From NCBI RefSeq assembly GCF_019075875.1, contig NZ_JAHOOZ010000002.1, forward strand, positions 62,001-126,000: a stretch of 64,000 nt of DNA, read 5' to 3'. This document shows positions 31,987 to 40,243 of this stretch, in pieces (the first letter of the stretch is position 1; every line of letters starts with the position of its first letter). The notes under the pieces are model-generated. The model saw only the letters and a program-made list of their open reading frames with translations. It had not been told where the DNA came from and did not search any database. This DNA is from Novosphingobium sp. G106 (GTDB lineage Bacteria > Pseudomonadota > Alphaproteobacteria > Sphingomonadales > Sphingomonadaceae). The translations under genes and the position numbers were made by a program.

Positions 31987-32211
31987 TCATTCGAGCTGGC
32001 CATTGCCCGCGAGCAACCTTTCGACCGCGGCGAGATGCTCCTCGTCCTCGCGCATCTGTTGGATGTCCTGGATATTCTGGTGTGTGAGCCCCAGGCTCGC
32101 GGCGGGCCCAGCGCCCATGCCATCGAACTTCTTTTCGAGTCCCGCTCGCGTGAGACCCAGTCGGCTGTTCAATTTGCGGCGGTAGTCCTGCCAATATTCA
32201 CGGTCTCCCAT
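31987..32211 (-). CDS. Small hypothetical protein
   Basis: 74 residues, charged and soluble: Tyr-Trp-Gln-Asp-Tyr-Arg-Arg-Lys-Leu, then Gly-Leu-Thr-Arg-Ala-Gly-Leu-Glu-Lys-Lys-Phe-Asp, then an acidic helical end. It lies upstream of the sensor kinase on the same strand, 117 bases away, and might be cotranscribed. No family recognised. Confidence 0.5.
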   Translation of the reverse strand: MGDREYWQDYRRKLNSRLGLTRAGLEKKFDGMGAGPAASLGLTHQNIQDIQQMREDEEHLAAVERLLAGNGQLE

Positions 32212-32340
32212 GGCGCCTCTCCTATGCGCATGATCGAACGCGAGGCCAGCGAGCTAGCGGCCGACGGCCGCTTTCGACCTGGCGTCTGCCCCAGAGCCCT
32301 CGGCGAAGCACAGGCGGCGCCGTGGACCCGCTTCAAGAAT

Positions 32341-32724
32341 TCATGAGAACTGAGCGTCAAATCTCCTTTCGATTTCGACCGGATCGTCGATTGATGCAAA
32401 GAGGATGCGCAATTCGGCGAGCGCCCACGGCGCGAGATCGACTGTGCGAAATCGCTTCCCGGGCCCCGCGCCCAGCCGCACCCACCCTCGAGTAAGGAGA
32501 TATTCGAGGCACTGCTGCGCGGTGGTTGCGGAAATATTGGGGACGGAAATTAGGTCGCAGACTTCGATGGAGGTCGAGGAAGCCGATCGCTCGACGAGTC
32601 TGATCAACAGGATCCAGGCAGGACCGAGTATTCTGTCGTTCTTGAGAAATTTCTCTCTAAGCCGAAGCAGTTCGGCTTGCTGGGCATTCACGCGCGCATC
32701 GCTCGGCTCAATCACCGTTGCCAC
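32341..32724 (-). CDS. Winged-helix (MarR-like) DNA-binding protein
   Basis: 127 residues. After a helical N-terminus (Gln-Ala-Glu-Leu-Leu-Arg-Leu-Arg-Glu-Lys-Phe) comes Pro-Ala-Trp-Ile-Leu-Leu-Ile-Arg-Leu, then the HTH (Val-Cys-Asp-Leu-Ile-Ser-Val-Pro-Asn-Ile-Ser-Ala-Thr-Thr-Ala), then Tyr-Leu-Leu-Thr-Arg-Gly-Trp-Val-Arg-Leu and a wing (Gly-Lys-Arg-Phe-Arg-Thr-Val). The layout matches short MarR-type or phage-type winged helices. The target is unknown. It is the first gene of the minus-strand run leading to the sensor kinase. Confidence 0.6.
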   Translation of the reverse strand: MATVIEPSDARVNAQQAELLRLREKFLKNDRILGPAWILLIRLVERSASSTSIEVCDLISVPNISATTAQQCLEYLLTRGWVRLGAGPGKRFRTVDLAPWALAELRILFASIDDPVEIERRFDAQFS

Positions 32725-33038
32725 ATGTCTCTCCCCGCCCTGATCGAAGCAAACGACTCAATCGGGCTACTAAGAAATACTATTGTTGTTCGCAGTTTAC
32801 GCAAGGGGATTGGGGCCATGACCAGGATATTTTCATTGGCTCTTCAGCTTGGTGACACAGATCACCAACGCCATTCGATCGTCATAAGCCAGCTTCGATC
32901 CCACCCTGGGCGCCGCCAGCCATTCAAGCCTGCTGGCCCCTTGCGCGCCGAACAAGCGCGCGGGGCTTCGAACTGAGAAACTTTATGTTTTTCTCGTGTC
33001 GCGTTTCTACAAGAAAATCGGGTTAGCTAACGATAGCA
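32725..33038. other. Interval preceding the short plus-strand transcript
   Basis: No conventional gene. It must contain the promoter of the minus-strand winged-helix gene and of the plus-strand short transcript. Confidence 0.4.
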
Positions 33039-33095
33039 ATGACATGCGACCCAAAGGATCCACTTGTGGACCCTTACCTGGATGGCGACTCATAA
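33039..33095 (+). CDS. Possible 18-residue acidic peptide before a terminator
   Basis: ATG at 33039 opens MTCDPKDPLVDPYLDGDS, ending in TAA inside the loop of the terminator that follows. Three Asp-Pro repeats and six acidic residues make it look non-random. No ribosome-binding site is evident, so it may instead be part of a small RNA. Confidence 0.3.
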   Translation: MTCDPKDPLVDPYLDGDS

Positions 33096-33113
33096 CAGGG
33101 TCGCCATTTTTTT
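33082..33113 (+). terminator. Intrinsic terminator of a short plus-strand transcript
   Basis: ATGGCGAC (33082-33089), ten-base loop, GTCGCCAT (33100-33107), then seven Ts. No conventional gene precedes it on this strand within 300 bases. Confidence 0.75.
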
Positions 33114-33220
33114 GTTTCCCATCGCGCAGCGCCGCGGACTGATGAAGCTCCAAGCGTCTTGACGGGCGAAGCTCCGGTTTTTCTGAGGATTGGCGATTTC
33201 GCTTGCACTCGTGCCCCAGC

Positions 33221-34648
33221 TTAGCCTGCTGCCGCAGCTTCTCGCCTGAGAACATCGGACCCCGCGCGCACAGAGATCAGTAGCGAAACCACAATGAGGA
33301 TGGCGGCAATTCCGAACGTCGAATGCATGCCCGCCGTGATCGCTTTGGGCGATGCCGTTACCACGTCACGCACCGCCGTTCCCCAGGCAAAAACGGCGCC
33401 CATGGCCGATGCCCCCGTGATCAGCCCGAGATTGCGCGACAGGTTTAGCAGCCCCGAGACGACGCCGCGTTCTGCCGCATTGGCGCGTGTCATGATCTTC
33501 GTGTTGTTGGCCGCCTGGAACAGCCCGTAGGCGGTCGTCATAACGACAATCGGCACGGCATATCCCGCAATGCCGAAGCTCGCGGGGACCACGGACAAAG
33601 CAGTAGCCCCGACAGCAAGAGCAGCGAGACCGGCAAGCGCGGCGCGCTCCGAACCAAAGCGATCGACAATTCGGCCTGCCGGCACCCCGGCAATTGCGGC
33701 AGCGAGCGGACCGATAGCGAGGATGAGCCCCGCGGCGGCAGGGCGCAGCGAGATGGCTTTGGTCAAATAGAACGGGCCGACGATCAGTGTCGCCATCATG
33801 ACCGCCGAGACGAGCACGTTGGCAGCAAGCCCGGCGACCAGCTCTCGGTTACGGAACATGTCTATCCGGACAAGCGGCGAAGTCACTTTGATTTCTACGG
33901 CGACAAAGCCGATGCTTGCGGCGAAAGCGACAATGAGGGCTGCAGCATTCAGCAATCCAAATTGCCCGCGGCTCAGCGTCAACGTCAAGGCATAGGCGGT
34001 GAGCGCGGTGACCATGAGACCCATGCCCCCGACGTCGAAACGCAGGGCTGTCGCCGCTGTGCGCGGAAGATCTCGCGGCAGGGTGCCTATTGCGATCGCT
34101 AAGGCGAGACCAGCAATCGGCACGTTGATCAGGAATATCGCCTTGGCGCCTGCCCATACGATCAGAAGCCCGCCAACTGCCGGTCCCAGCGTCGTGCCGA
34201 CAGCCGACATGGAGCCGAGAAGACCCATGGCGCTTCCAGTCCGTTCAGGCGGTACCACCGCGCCGACAAAGGCCATCGTCAATGCCATCATGATCGCGGC
34301 GCCCGCCCCCTGGGCAACCCGGGCGACGATCAGCAACTCGAGGCTTGGCGATAGGCCGCAGAGCAAAGATGCTCCTGCGAAGATTATCGTACCAATCAGC
34401 AACAAGCGGCGCCGACCCAGCACGTCTCCAAGACGACCGACCGCCACGATCAGCGCGGTGACGGTCAACAGATAGCTGAGCACGATCCATTGGGCCGCTT
34501 GAAACGATGCTGCGAAAGTCCGCGCAAGATCGGGCAAAGCGATGTTTGCCGTACTGGTCGCAAGCGATGGCATCAGCATCGTCAGTGAGAGCCCGGCCAG
34601 TGCCCAAGATGACGATCTCTGAGAGTTGGATTGTGAGGCCTTTTTCAT
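33221..34648 (-). CDS. MFS multidrug efflux transporter (DHA2-like)
   Basis: 475 residues from the ATG at 34648, with AAGGAC eight bases upstream. About fourteen membrane helices are seen. Motif A (Gly-Arg-Leu-Gly-Asp-Val-Leu-Gly-Arg-Arg-Arg) lies between helices two and three. The motif-C region (Gly-Thr-Thr-Leu-Gly-Pro-Ala-Val-Gly-Gly) marks an antiporter, and helix one holds the DHA2 signature (Asn-Ile-Ala-Leu-Pro-Asp). It exports drugs or antiseptics in exchange for protons. It is divergent from a MerR-type gene with a 68-base gap carrying a MerR/SoxR-like operator, so it is almost certainly under that regulator's control. Confidence 0.85.
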   Translation of the reverse strand: MKKASQSNSQRSSSWALAGLSLTMLMPSLATSTANIALPDLARTFAASFQAAQWIVLSYLLTVTALIVAVGRLGDVLGRRRLLLIGTIIFAGASLLCGLSPSLELLIVARVAQGAGAAIMMALTMAFVGAVVPPERTGSAMGLLGSMSAVGTTLGPAVGGLLIVWAGAKAIFLINVPIAGLALAIAIGTLPRDLPRTAATALRFDVGGMGLMVTALTAYALTLTLSRGQFGLLNAAALIVAFAASIGFVAVEIKVTSPLVRIDMFRNRELVAGLAANVLVSAVMMATLIVGPFYLTKAISLRPAAAGLILAIGPLAAAIAGVPAGRIVDRFGSERAALAGLAALAVGATALSVVPASFGIAGYAVPIVVMTTAYGLFQAANNTKIMTRANAAERGVVSGLLNLSRNLGLITGASAMGAVFAWGTAVRDVVTASPKAITAGMHSTFGIAAILIVVSLLISVRAGSDVLRREAAAAG

Positions 34649-34689
34649 CGTGATTGTCCTTGTCCCGACTGTCAGTTCACAGCACGATG

Positions 34690-34714
34690 CCACTTTAAGT
34701 CGACTTGAGGTCAA
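34690..34714. promoter_or_regulatory. MerR/SoxR-type operator in divergent promoter
   Basis: On the plus strand CTTTAAGT-CG-ACTTGAGG (34693-34710), a near-palindrome of the SoxR-box type. On the minus strand TTGACC (34714-34709) reads as the efflux gene's -35 element, with a long spacer as in MerR-controlled promoters. Confidence 0.65.
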
Positions 34715-34716
34715 GC

Positions 34717-35172
34717 ATGAAACTGATCGAAATTTCGGAGGTCGCCAAGCGCTCGGGTGTCCCGGCCTCGACGCTGCGCTTCTATGAGGAGAAAGGTCTG
34801 ATTGAATCTCTGGATCGGCGCGGACTCCGGCGCACTTTCGGCCACGATGTATTCGGCCGCCTGTCCTTGATTGCGCTCGGCCGGATGGCCGGTTTTTCGC
34901 TCGACCAGATCAGGGCGATGTTCGGCAACGGCCTCGCAGCTCAGATCGACCGCAGTTTACTATCACACAAGGCGAACGAACTGGATCGGACGATCAAGCA
35001 GCTTAGCGCGCTCAAGAACGGCCTCGAACATGCCGCGTCATGCCCGGCGCCTAGCCACATGGAATGTCCTTCATTCCGGCGCCTGCTGAAAGTCGCAGCG
35101 GCCCGAGGGGGTAAGGTAGTGCCGGCGCGCCTGGATCCTCGGATGAGCAAGTCGGGCCCAACCCTTACTTAG
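34717..35172 (+). CDS. MerR-family regulator (SoxR-like subgroup)
   Basis: 151 residues from the ATG at 34717, seven bases after GAGG. The N-terminal winged HTH is canonical: Ile-Ser-Glu-Val-Ala-Lys-Arg-Ser-Gly-Val-Pro-Ala-Ser-Thr-Leu-Arg-Phe-Tyr-Glu-Glu-Lys-Gly-Leu-Ile. A dimerisation helix follows (Leu-Asp-Arg-Thr-Ile-Lys-Gln-Leu). The C-terminal Cys-Pro-Ala-Pro-Ser-His-Met-Glu-Cys-Pro-Ser-Phe-Arg segment holds two cysteines seven apart. These differ from SoxR's four-Cys cluster but could bind metal or sense thiols. Likely activator of the divergent efflux gene. Confidence 0.85.
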   Translation: MKLIEISEVAKRSGVPASTLRFYEEKGLIESLDRRGLRRTFGHDVFGRLSLIALGRMAGFSLDQIRAMFGNGLAAQIDRSLLSHKANELDRTIKQLSALKNGLEHAASCPAPSHMECPSFRRLLKVAAARGGKVVPARLDPRMSKSGPTLT

Positions 35173-35368
35173 CTCGATGAACCGATGGCTGCTTTTGCGT
35201 AACCACGAATGGACATTGAACGGCAACAATGTCGGCGGAAGCATTCGCCCGCCTACGTAGTTCTACGAAATCAGCGTCATCGGAATCTAACCATTATTTC
35301 CGATGGCCCGCGGCTAGCACTTCGTGATCGCACACCGATCGCATCAATGCCCAAGGTCCAAGTCCGCC

Positions 35369-36001
35369 ATGCAAGATCTCGTTTTCATTATCGATGCGGA
35401 CGTGCGGCGCCGTGCGTCGATCTCCTTCTATCTCAATAACCAAGGCATCCGCGCCGAACCATTCGAGACCATCGAAGAGTTCGTGGCGTCCTGGCCCAAA
35501 TCCGGCCTGGTCCTCATGCACGATGAAGCGAATGCCGTCGCCTCCCTCGCTCGGGAGATCTGCGGCCGCCAGGGCTGGCTTCCGATCGTGGCCTATTCGA
35601 GCAGCCCGGAGCCATGCGACATTGTCGAAGCCGTGCTCGAAGGAGCCGTCGGCTTTGCTGTTTGGCCGGGCTGCGGCGAGACCTTGACCCGGGTACTGCA
35701 AGGTGCCTGCAATCGCTCGAATGCGCTGGCCGCAGGCGGTTCGCGTCAGGTTCTGGCGGCGGCGCGGATCGAAAAGCTCTCGCGGCGAGAGCGAGAAATC
35801 CTCGCCGGCATGGTCGAAGGTCTGAGCAACCGGCTGATCGGCGAGCACCTAGGCATCAGCCCCCGCACGGTCGAATTGCACCGCGCCAATCTCCTCGCGA
35901 AAATCGGAGCCAAGCACAGCGCCGAGGCAATTCGCGTCGCTATCGAGGCGTCGCTGCCGGCTTTCAAGCCTGCAATCATCAAAATCGCTCTGGCAGCCTG
36001 A
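35369..36001 (+). CDS. FixJ/NarL-like regulator with degenerate receiver (paralogue)
   Basis: 210 residues from the ATG at 35369. Receiver-like half: Leu-Val-Phe-Ile-Ile-Asp-Ala-Asp at strand one, Leu-Met-His-Asp-Glu-Ala-Asn at the phospho-site and Phe-Ala-Val-Trp-Pro where Lys-Pro is expected. HTH half: Leu-Ser-Arg-Arg-Glu-Arg-Glu-Ile-Leu, then Asn-Arg-Leu-Ile-Gly, then Ser-Pro-Arg-Thr-Val-Glu-Leu-His-Arg. It aligns over its whole length with the regulator at 9292-10020, and both share the same receiver losses, so the lineage was already degenerate before duplication. A decayed third HTH copy follows immediately. Confidence 0.75.
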   Translation: MQDLVFIIDADVRRRASISFYLNNQGIRAEPFETIEEFVASWPKSGLVLMHDEANAVASLAREICGRQGWLPIVAYSSSPEPCDIVEAVLEGAVGFAVWPGCGETLTRVLQGACNRSNALAAGGSRQVLAAARIEKLSRREREILAGMVEGLSNRLIGEHLGISPRTVELHRANLLAKIGAKHSAEAIRVAIEASLPAFKPAIIKIALAA

Positions 36002-36137
36002 CGGCGCCATCCGCGAAAAAGCATCCATAAGGCAGCGAGGAGCCTTCAATCGCCTTTGTCGGAAGACAAGCTCGTGCTCGAATGGGCTAGCCCAAAGCAA
36101 CGACTGCACAGTCGGCGGTTCTCGGCGCTAGAAGGGA

Positions 36138-36320
36138 ATGCTCGCTGGCATCGCCGAGGGCCGCATTAACCGCCTTACAGGTAAGTATCTCGGTATCAGC
36201 CCTCGCACTGCCGAGCTGCACCGCGCCAACCTGCAGTTCAAAATCAAAGCTAAGTGTAGCGCGAAGCGGTCCGCTCGGCAATCGAAGCGTCGCTCCTGGC
36301 CTTCGAGCCGTTGGACTCCA
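36138..36320 (+). pseudogene. Decayed duplicate of the FixJ-like HTH
   Basis: From 36138 the plus strand reads Met-Leu-Ala-Gly-Ile-Ala-Glu-Gly, Asn-Arg-Leu-Thr-Gly-Lys-Tyr-Leu-Gly-Ile-Ser-Pro-Arg-Thr-Ala-Glu-Leu-His-Arg-Ala-Asn. This matches the HTH of the gene ending at 36001 (Met-Val-Glu-Gly, Asn-Arg-Leu-Ile-Gly-Glu-His-Leu-Gly-Ile-Ser-Pro-Arg-Thr-Val-Glu-Leu-His-Arg). After Lys-Ala-Lys-Cys-Ser-Ala the frame slips, with DNA similarity continuing to about 36310. The receiver half is missing and a TAG precedes the fragment. A partial tandem duplication in decay. Confidence 0.6.
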
Positions 36321-36393
36321 GTGTCCCGCGAAGGATCATGCCGTCAATTTCCTTTTCAGGCCGCACATGTCAGCCAAATGCTGCCCTAATCAA

Positions 36394-38322
36394 TCAGGCT
36401 GCCTCTCGAGCAAGCTCGAGCGCCGCGAGAACATCGCCGATCAGTCCTGGGGAGGCTAGGTGATAGCCTTGTACGAAGCCGAAGCCGGCCGCAGTTGCTT
36501 CGTGAAGCTGCTCTTCGGTTTCGATACCCTCTAGAACGCACTGCAGTGACAGGGCATCGGCCAGGCCACGAATTGCGGCGATCAGCCGCCGACCGGGCGC
36601 GTCGTGCAGTCTGGCGGCAAAACTGCGATCTACTTTTACGATATCGAAGGGGAGTCGGTGAAGCGTGGACAGGCTCGAAAATCCGGTGCCAAAGTCGTCT
36701 AGAGCCAGCTTAGCTCCGGTATTTCGCAGTCTCTCCAGTGAAACTCTAGCGGCGTCGAGGTCTTTCACCAAAGCGTTTTCGGTGAGTTCGAATACTATCC
36801 TTTCGGGCCGTAAACCCGACATATCCAAGCGCTCGAGGATAAGCGAGACGGTGACGTCATCCGCGACATCGAGAGCCGAGAGGTTAAAATTGAGGCGGAC
36901 GTTTTCTGGCAGCCAAGCTGCTCCCTCCAAGGCTTTCCCGAAAAGAGTCAGAGTTGTGCGACGAGCCATTCCTGCGCGTTCGGCAGCCGAGATGAGTTGC
37001 TCCGGGGAAACGATGCCGACGTGCGGCGAATTCCACCGGGCAAGCGCCTCCACGCCAACGAGAGCGAGGTCATTGGTCGCAAATATCGGCTGAAACGCGA
37101 CGGTAAGCTCGCGCTCAAGTTCGGCGACCTGGAAGGCCTTCTCGATTTCCCGATCTGAGCGGACAATCTCCGCAAGTTCTGACGAGAAAATGACATACCC
37201 GCCCCGCTTGTGGGACTTCGCATAATAGAGTGCGAAGTCGGCGCGATCGAAAAGGTCCTGCGCTGTGCGACCCACTTCGGGATAGCTCGCTAGTCCAAGC
37301 GAGCACCCGACTGTTACCGTCGCATCTGAAAGAGGAATCGATTCCTTCACCTTATCGCAGATCCATCGCGCATAGCGGATTGCGTCTGGTGCTTCATGCT
37401 TGATCAAGAGACCGAACTCATCGCCGCCGAGTCTTGCCGCGACAATAGAATCTGTAGCTGGCCGCAGCCGATGAGCAATTATCTGAAGTAGCTGATCTCC
37501 GAGAGCATGGCCAAAGCCATCGTTCACAGGCTTGAATCCGTCAAGGTCAAGGACGGCGACTGTAAATGCCTGGCCATCCGCAGCCAACATTCGCTCCAGC
37601 TCCGCAAAGAAAAATCGGCGATTGGGCAAGCCGGTCAAGGCATCCGTCTGGGCAAGAAGCGCATTTTCTTCGCACAAATTCTGGGTCTCTTCGCGCTTTT
37701 GCTCAAGCGCTCTCTGCGAGATTTCAAGGGTTATGAACGAAGCGAAGGAGTCGCGCAGGACTTTGAGGATCACCGCTGTCACTAGCGCGACGTTGATCGC
37801 GATCGCGATGTCGACCTTGGATCCGCGGTTGAAACTATGGACGAGAAATGTCCCGACATCGATCAGGCATATTACGGAAGCTGCCCTGGGATGATAGCCA
37901 AGGCAAAACACGCACCCAAGGACACTTATCGCGACGAACATCGCGAGGTGGCTATGCTCGCGAATTCCTCCATATTGATCGAGGGCGAGTGTCCACGCCG
38001 AGAACGTCACCGCAAACATTGCTCCTACAACCGTTGTCCGCCGTAGAGCAGTTCGAGCCTGGGCGGGCGTAACCTCGCCTTGTTGCCCCATCAGGCCCCA
38101 ACCTATCATTCGCGTCATGCACGCCGCGATCAAAAGCGCGGGCATCACTAGGGTCAGCCAGACGGGCGCAAGCGTGCGATAGGTGAAAGCGAGCGACGCT
38201 GCGCTCAATGTCAACAGCACGTATAGCGGTGCGATCTGACGCCGCAGCTTCCCGACCTGAGCGACTTCGAACTGCGCTCCTGCCTTCGCCTCCCACTGTC
38301 GAAAGGGGAATGGAAATTTCAT
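36394..38322 (-). CDS. Membrane-bound GGDEF-EAL protein 1
   Basis: 642 residues. The N-terminal 190 residues hold five to six membrane helices (MASE-like, no known signature), followed by a coiled linker. The GGDEF domain has an intact active site at 299-303 (Arg-Leu-Gly-Gly-Asp-Glu-Phe). No canonical RxxD inhibitory site precedes it, so product inhibition may be absent. The EAL domain (425-427, Val-Glu-Ala-Leu-Ala-Arg-Trp) keeps Asn, Glu-Leu-Thr-Glu-Asn, Asp-Asp-Phe-Gly-Thr-Gly and Glu-Gly-Ile-Glu-Thr. Both synthesis and breakdown of cyclic-di-GMP are therefore possible. The PilZ proteins at 7848-9203 are candidate effectors. Solitary gene. Confidence 0.9.
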   Translation of the reverse strand: MKFPFPFRQWEAKAGAQFEVAQVGKLRRQIAPLYVLLTLSAASLAFTYRTLAPVWLTLVMPALLIAACMTRMIGWGLMGQQGEVTPAQARTALRRTTVVGAMFAVTFSAWTLALDQYGGIREHSHLAMFVAISVLGCVFCLGYHPRAASVICLIDVGTFLVHSFNRGSKVDIAIAINVALVTAVILKVLRDSFASFITLEISQRALEQKREETQNLCEENALLAQTDALTGLPNRRFFFAELERMLAADGQAFTVAVLDLDGFKPVNDGFGHALGDQLLQIIAHRLRPATDSIVAARLGGDEFGLLIKHEAPDAIRYARWICDKVKESIPLSDATVTVGCSLGLASYPEVGRTAQDLFDRADFALYYAKSHKRGGYVIFSSELAEIVRSDREIEKAFQVAELERELTVAFQPIFATNDLALVGVEALARWNSPHVGIVSPEQLISAAERAGMARRTTLTLFGKALEGAAWLPENVRLNFNLSALDVADDVTVSLILERLDMSGLRPERIVFELTENALVKDLDAARVSLERLRNTGAKLALDDFGTGFSSLSTLHRLPFDIVKVDRSFAARLHDAPGRRLIAAIRGLADALSLQCVLEGIETEEQLHEATAAGFGFVQGYHLASPGLIGDVLAALELAREAA

Positions 38323-38566
38323 TTATCCGATCTGCGCTTAGATCATTGAGAAGCTGTCAAAAACTAGATGTTGACAACCGCAGTTCCGAGTTAACCACCC
38401 TTTTAGAAATTGCGCGCCCAACGCGTGTTGTAGTCTTAATTACAGCCGATCGTCGCCGATCCGACGGTTCGCATCGGCCGTTTGGTTGTACCCATCCGGC
38501 GGCCCCCGCTTTGCGCCTTTGTCGGTGGCTCCCGTCTCACGCCCCACCGGCGGAGCACGCATAGGT

Positions 38567-39193
38567 TTAGGCGCTTACTCCTTCGTGCGAACGCTCCATG
38601 GCGCGCTTGTAGGCGTCGCGGCCCGTAGTGCGGGCGATGTAGGCTTGTTCGGCGTCGCCGAGGGTGATGCCGCAATTCCTTTGGCCCAAGTTCAAGGCGT
38701 AGGTGACCGAGATATCAGCAGCAGTGAAAGCCTCGCCCGCGAGGTAGGGCGAACTGGCGAGCGCCACGCTAACCAGCTTCAGTCGTTTCTGGAACGACCG
38801 CAGGCACCAGGTGGCGCCCCAGTTGTGCCTCTCGGTCTCGGGCGCGATGAACCGGCTGACAACGACGGGCATCATCAGAGTCGCGAGGCCAGCTTCCCCG
38901 AGGTGCAGAAACTGCTGGTACGCGGCGAAGTTCGGTTCGTGCGGCGCCGGCGACAGCGGCGTCGGCCCATAGCGCGCCATGAGGTATTCCATGATCGCGA
39001 TCGACTCCACCATGGTGACGTCGCCGTCCTGAATCGCCGGGATGTAGTCGGCTGGGTTGACCGCCAAAAATTCGGGATCTTGCTCGGCGGCCAGCATGTC
39101 GACCTGCCGCAAGCAGTAGGGAAGGCCCATCTCCTCCAGCACCCAGACGACCCGGATCGATCGCGACGTCTGTCCGCCCCAAACGACAATCAT
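38567..39193 (-). CDS. Glutathione S-transferase-like protein
   Basis: 208 residues from the ATG at 39193, preceded by GGAAGGGG; an upstream Met at 39262 is less likely. The thioredoxin-like N-terminal domain contains Arg-Ser-Ile-Arg-Val-Val-Trp-Val-Leu-Glu-Glu and the Glu-Ser-Ile-Ala-Ile glutathione motif (family form ESxAI). The helical C-terminal domain includes Phe-Thr-Ala-Ala-Asp-Ile-Ser-Val-Thr-Tyr, the N-capping-box region typical of GSTs. The family detoxifies electrophiles or helps in aromatic ring metabolism in sphingomonads. No catabolic operon is adjacent. Confidence 0.85.
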   Translation of the reverse strand: MIVVWGGQTSRSIRVVWVLEEMGLPYCLRQVDMLAAEQDPEFLAVNPADYIPAIQDGDVTMVESIAIMEYLMARYGPTPLSPAPHEPNFAAYQQFLHLGEAGLATLMMPVVVSRFIAPETERHNWGATWCLRSFQKRLKLVSVALASSPYLAGEAFTAADISVTYALNLGQRNCGITLGDAEQAYIARTTGRDAYKRAMERSHEGVSA

Positions 39194-39365
39194 CGGCGGC
39201 CCCTTCCAACAACGACTGACGATAACCCTAGCAAAGCCATTTGACCTTGGCACTCCAAGCAAACGCCTTCAAATGGGCGAATGACAGTTCCGAGGTCACC
39301 CGAAGGGACGCGAATGTCCGCAACGTCGCCGAGGCCTGTCTGCCGGTTGCTTACAGAAGGTCGAA

Positions 39366-39530
39366 TCAATTCCTGAGCAGCGGAAGCCTCAGATAACGAA
39401 AGCGCCATCTGCCGTAATCGATTGCGCGGAGGCGATCTGCCTCAGCCGCCAGACTTTGCCCTTTCTCAAGTCCAGTTGCCTCAACAGCCATCTCATCAAG
39501 CCGCTTGGCGCGTGCTTCACGTTCGGTCAT
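39366..39530 (-). CDS. Small hypothetical protein
   Basis: 54 residues from the ATG at 39530; an upstream Met at 39575 gives 69. Helical and charged (Thr-Glu-Arg-Glu-Ala-Arg-Ala-Lys-Arg-Leu-Asp-Glu-Met-Ala), ending Trp-Arg-Phe-Arg-Tyr-Leu-Arg-Leu-Pro. Protein-like composition but no known family; isolated. Confidence 0.45.
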   Translation of the reverse strand: MTEREARAKRLDEMAVEATGLEKGQSLAAEADRLRAIDYGRWRFRYLRLPLLRN

Positions 39531-39866
39531 CCCCAGAGTAACGCACAAGTTTATCCACAAGTCGAGAACTTGCATTGCATCGTCATACGATCAACACATG
39601 GACTGACAGCAGTTCGGCAGACGCAGGGTAGAATGCTCATATCACTGCAGTTGCAAGCCCGTGAACGAGCCATTCCCGCTCGCGGCAAGTCGTGAATGGA
39701 GGTCCGCTTTCAACGGCCCAGATCTTGCAAGTGAACGGCCGCTCTGTTGGCGGTCACGGTCTCTCTGAGCCGGGCTAAGCGAGACGCCACGCACGTTCAA
39801 CTGTTGGGGTCAGAATCTAACTCGAAACCGCAGTCCGGACGGCTTTTTCATGGCTCAATCCCATTT
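39531..39866. other. Interval upstream of the toxin-antitoxin locus
   Basis: No gene supported. A weak hairpin ending in five Ts (around 39828-39849) may end an unknown transcript before the hip operators. Confidence 0.35.
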
Positions 39867-39921
39867 GGCCATATATGGACATTATCTTTGAATTTTTCCC
39901 GACTGTAGTCCATATAAGGAC
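39867..39921. promoter_or_regulatory. Twin palindromic operators of the hipBA-type locus
   Basis: GGCCATATATGGAC (39867-39880) and GTCCATATAAGGAC (39908-39921) share a core CCATATA and lie 41 bases (about four helical turns) apart. The second overlaps the AAGGA ribosome-binding site and ends one base before the antitoxin ATG. Arrangement fits cooperative binding by the HTH antitoxin or its complex with the toxin. Confidence 0.7.
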
Positions 39922-39922
39922 T

Positions 39923-40243
39923 ATGTTTCAGACCGCCTCAGAGCTGATGGCCAGCCTCGGCACGAGGATCAAAACTCGCCGCGTCGCTTTAGGGATAACC
40001 CAAGCCGATGCAGCTGCTCGGGCTGGAGTAGCATACCGCACCTGGCGCCGGATGGAACAGGAAGGCAAGGCCTCCATCGAGGATCTGGCTCGGGCGGCAA
40101 TCGCACTTCGTTGCGAAGAAGGGCTTACATCGCTCTTCCCACCGCCCGCCGCATCCTCGATGGACGAATTGTTGCGCCAGCAGCAAATGGCAGCGGAGCC
40201 GAAACGGCGGCTCCGAGCCCCGTCCCGAAAGAATGTCGGATGA
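39923..40243 (+). CDS. HipB-like XRE-family antitoxin
   Basis: 106 residues from the ATG at 39923. The HTH_3 domain runs from about residue 10 to 65: Leu-Gly-Thr-Arg-Ile-Lys-Thr-Arg-Arg-Val-Ala-Leu-Gly-Ile-Thr-Gln-Ala-Asp-Ala-Ala-Ala-Arg-Ala-Gly-Val, then Tyr-Arg-Thr-Trp-Arg-Arg-Met-Glu. A basic tail follows (Lys-Arg-Arg-Leu-Arg). Its stop overlaps the toxin start in an ATGA junction. It should neutralise HipA and repress the operon through the twin palindromes. The ribosome-binding site AAGGA is only two bases from the ATG; translation may begin at 39947 instead. Confidence 0.75.
   Translation: MFQTASELMASLGTRIKTRRVALGITQADAAARAGVAYRTWRRMEQEGKASIEDLARAAIALRCEEGLTSLFPPPAASSMDELLRQQQMAAEPKRRLRAPSRKNVG

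Noticed and set aside
33007..33255. 82-residue minus-strand frame beside the efflux gene
   Set aside because: Overlaps the 3' end of the efflux gene and a terminator; no signature.
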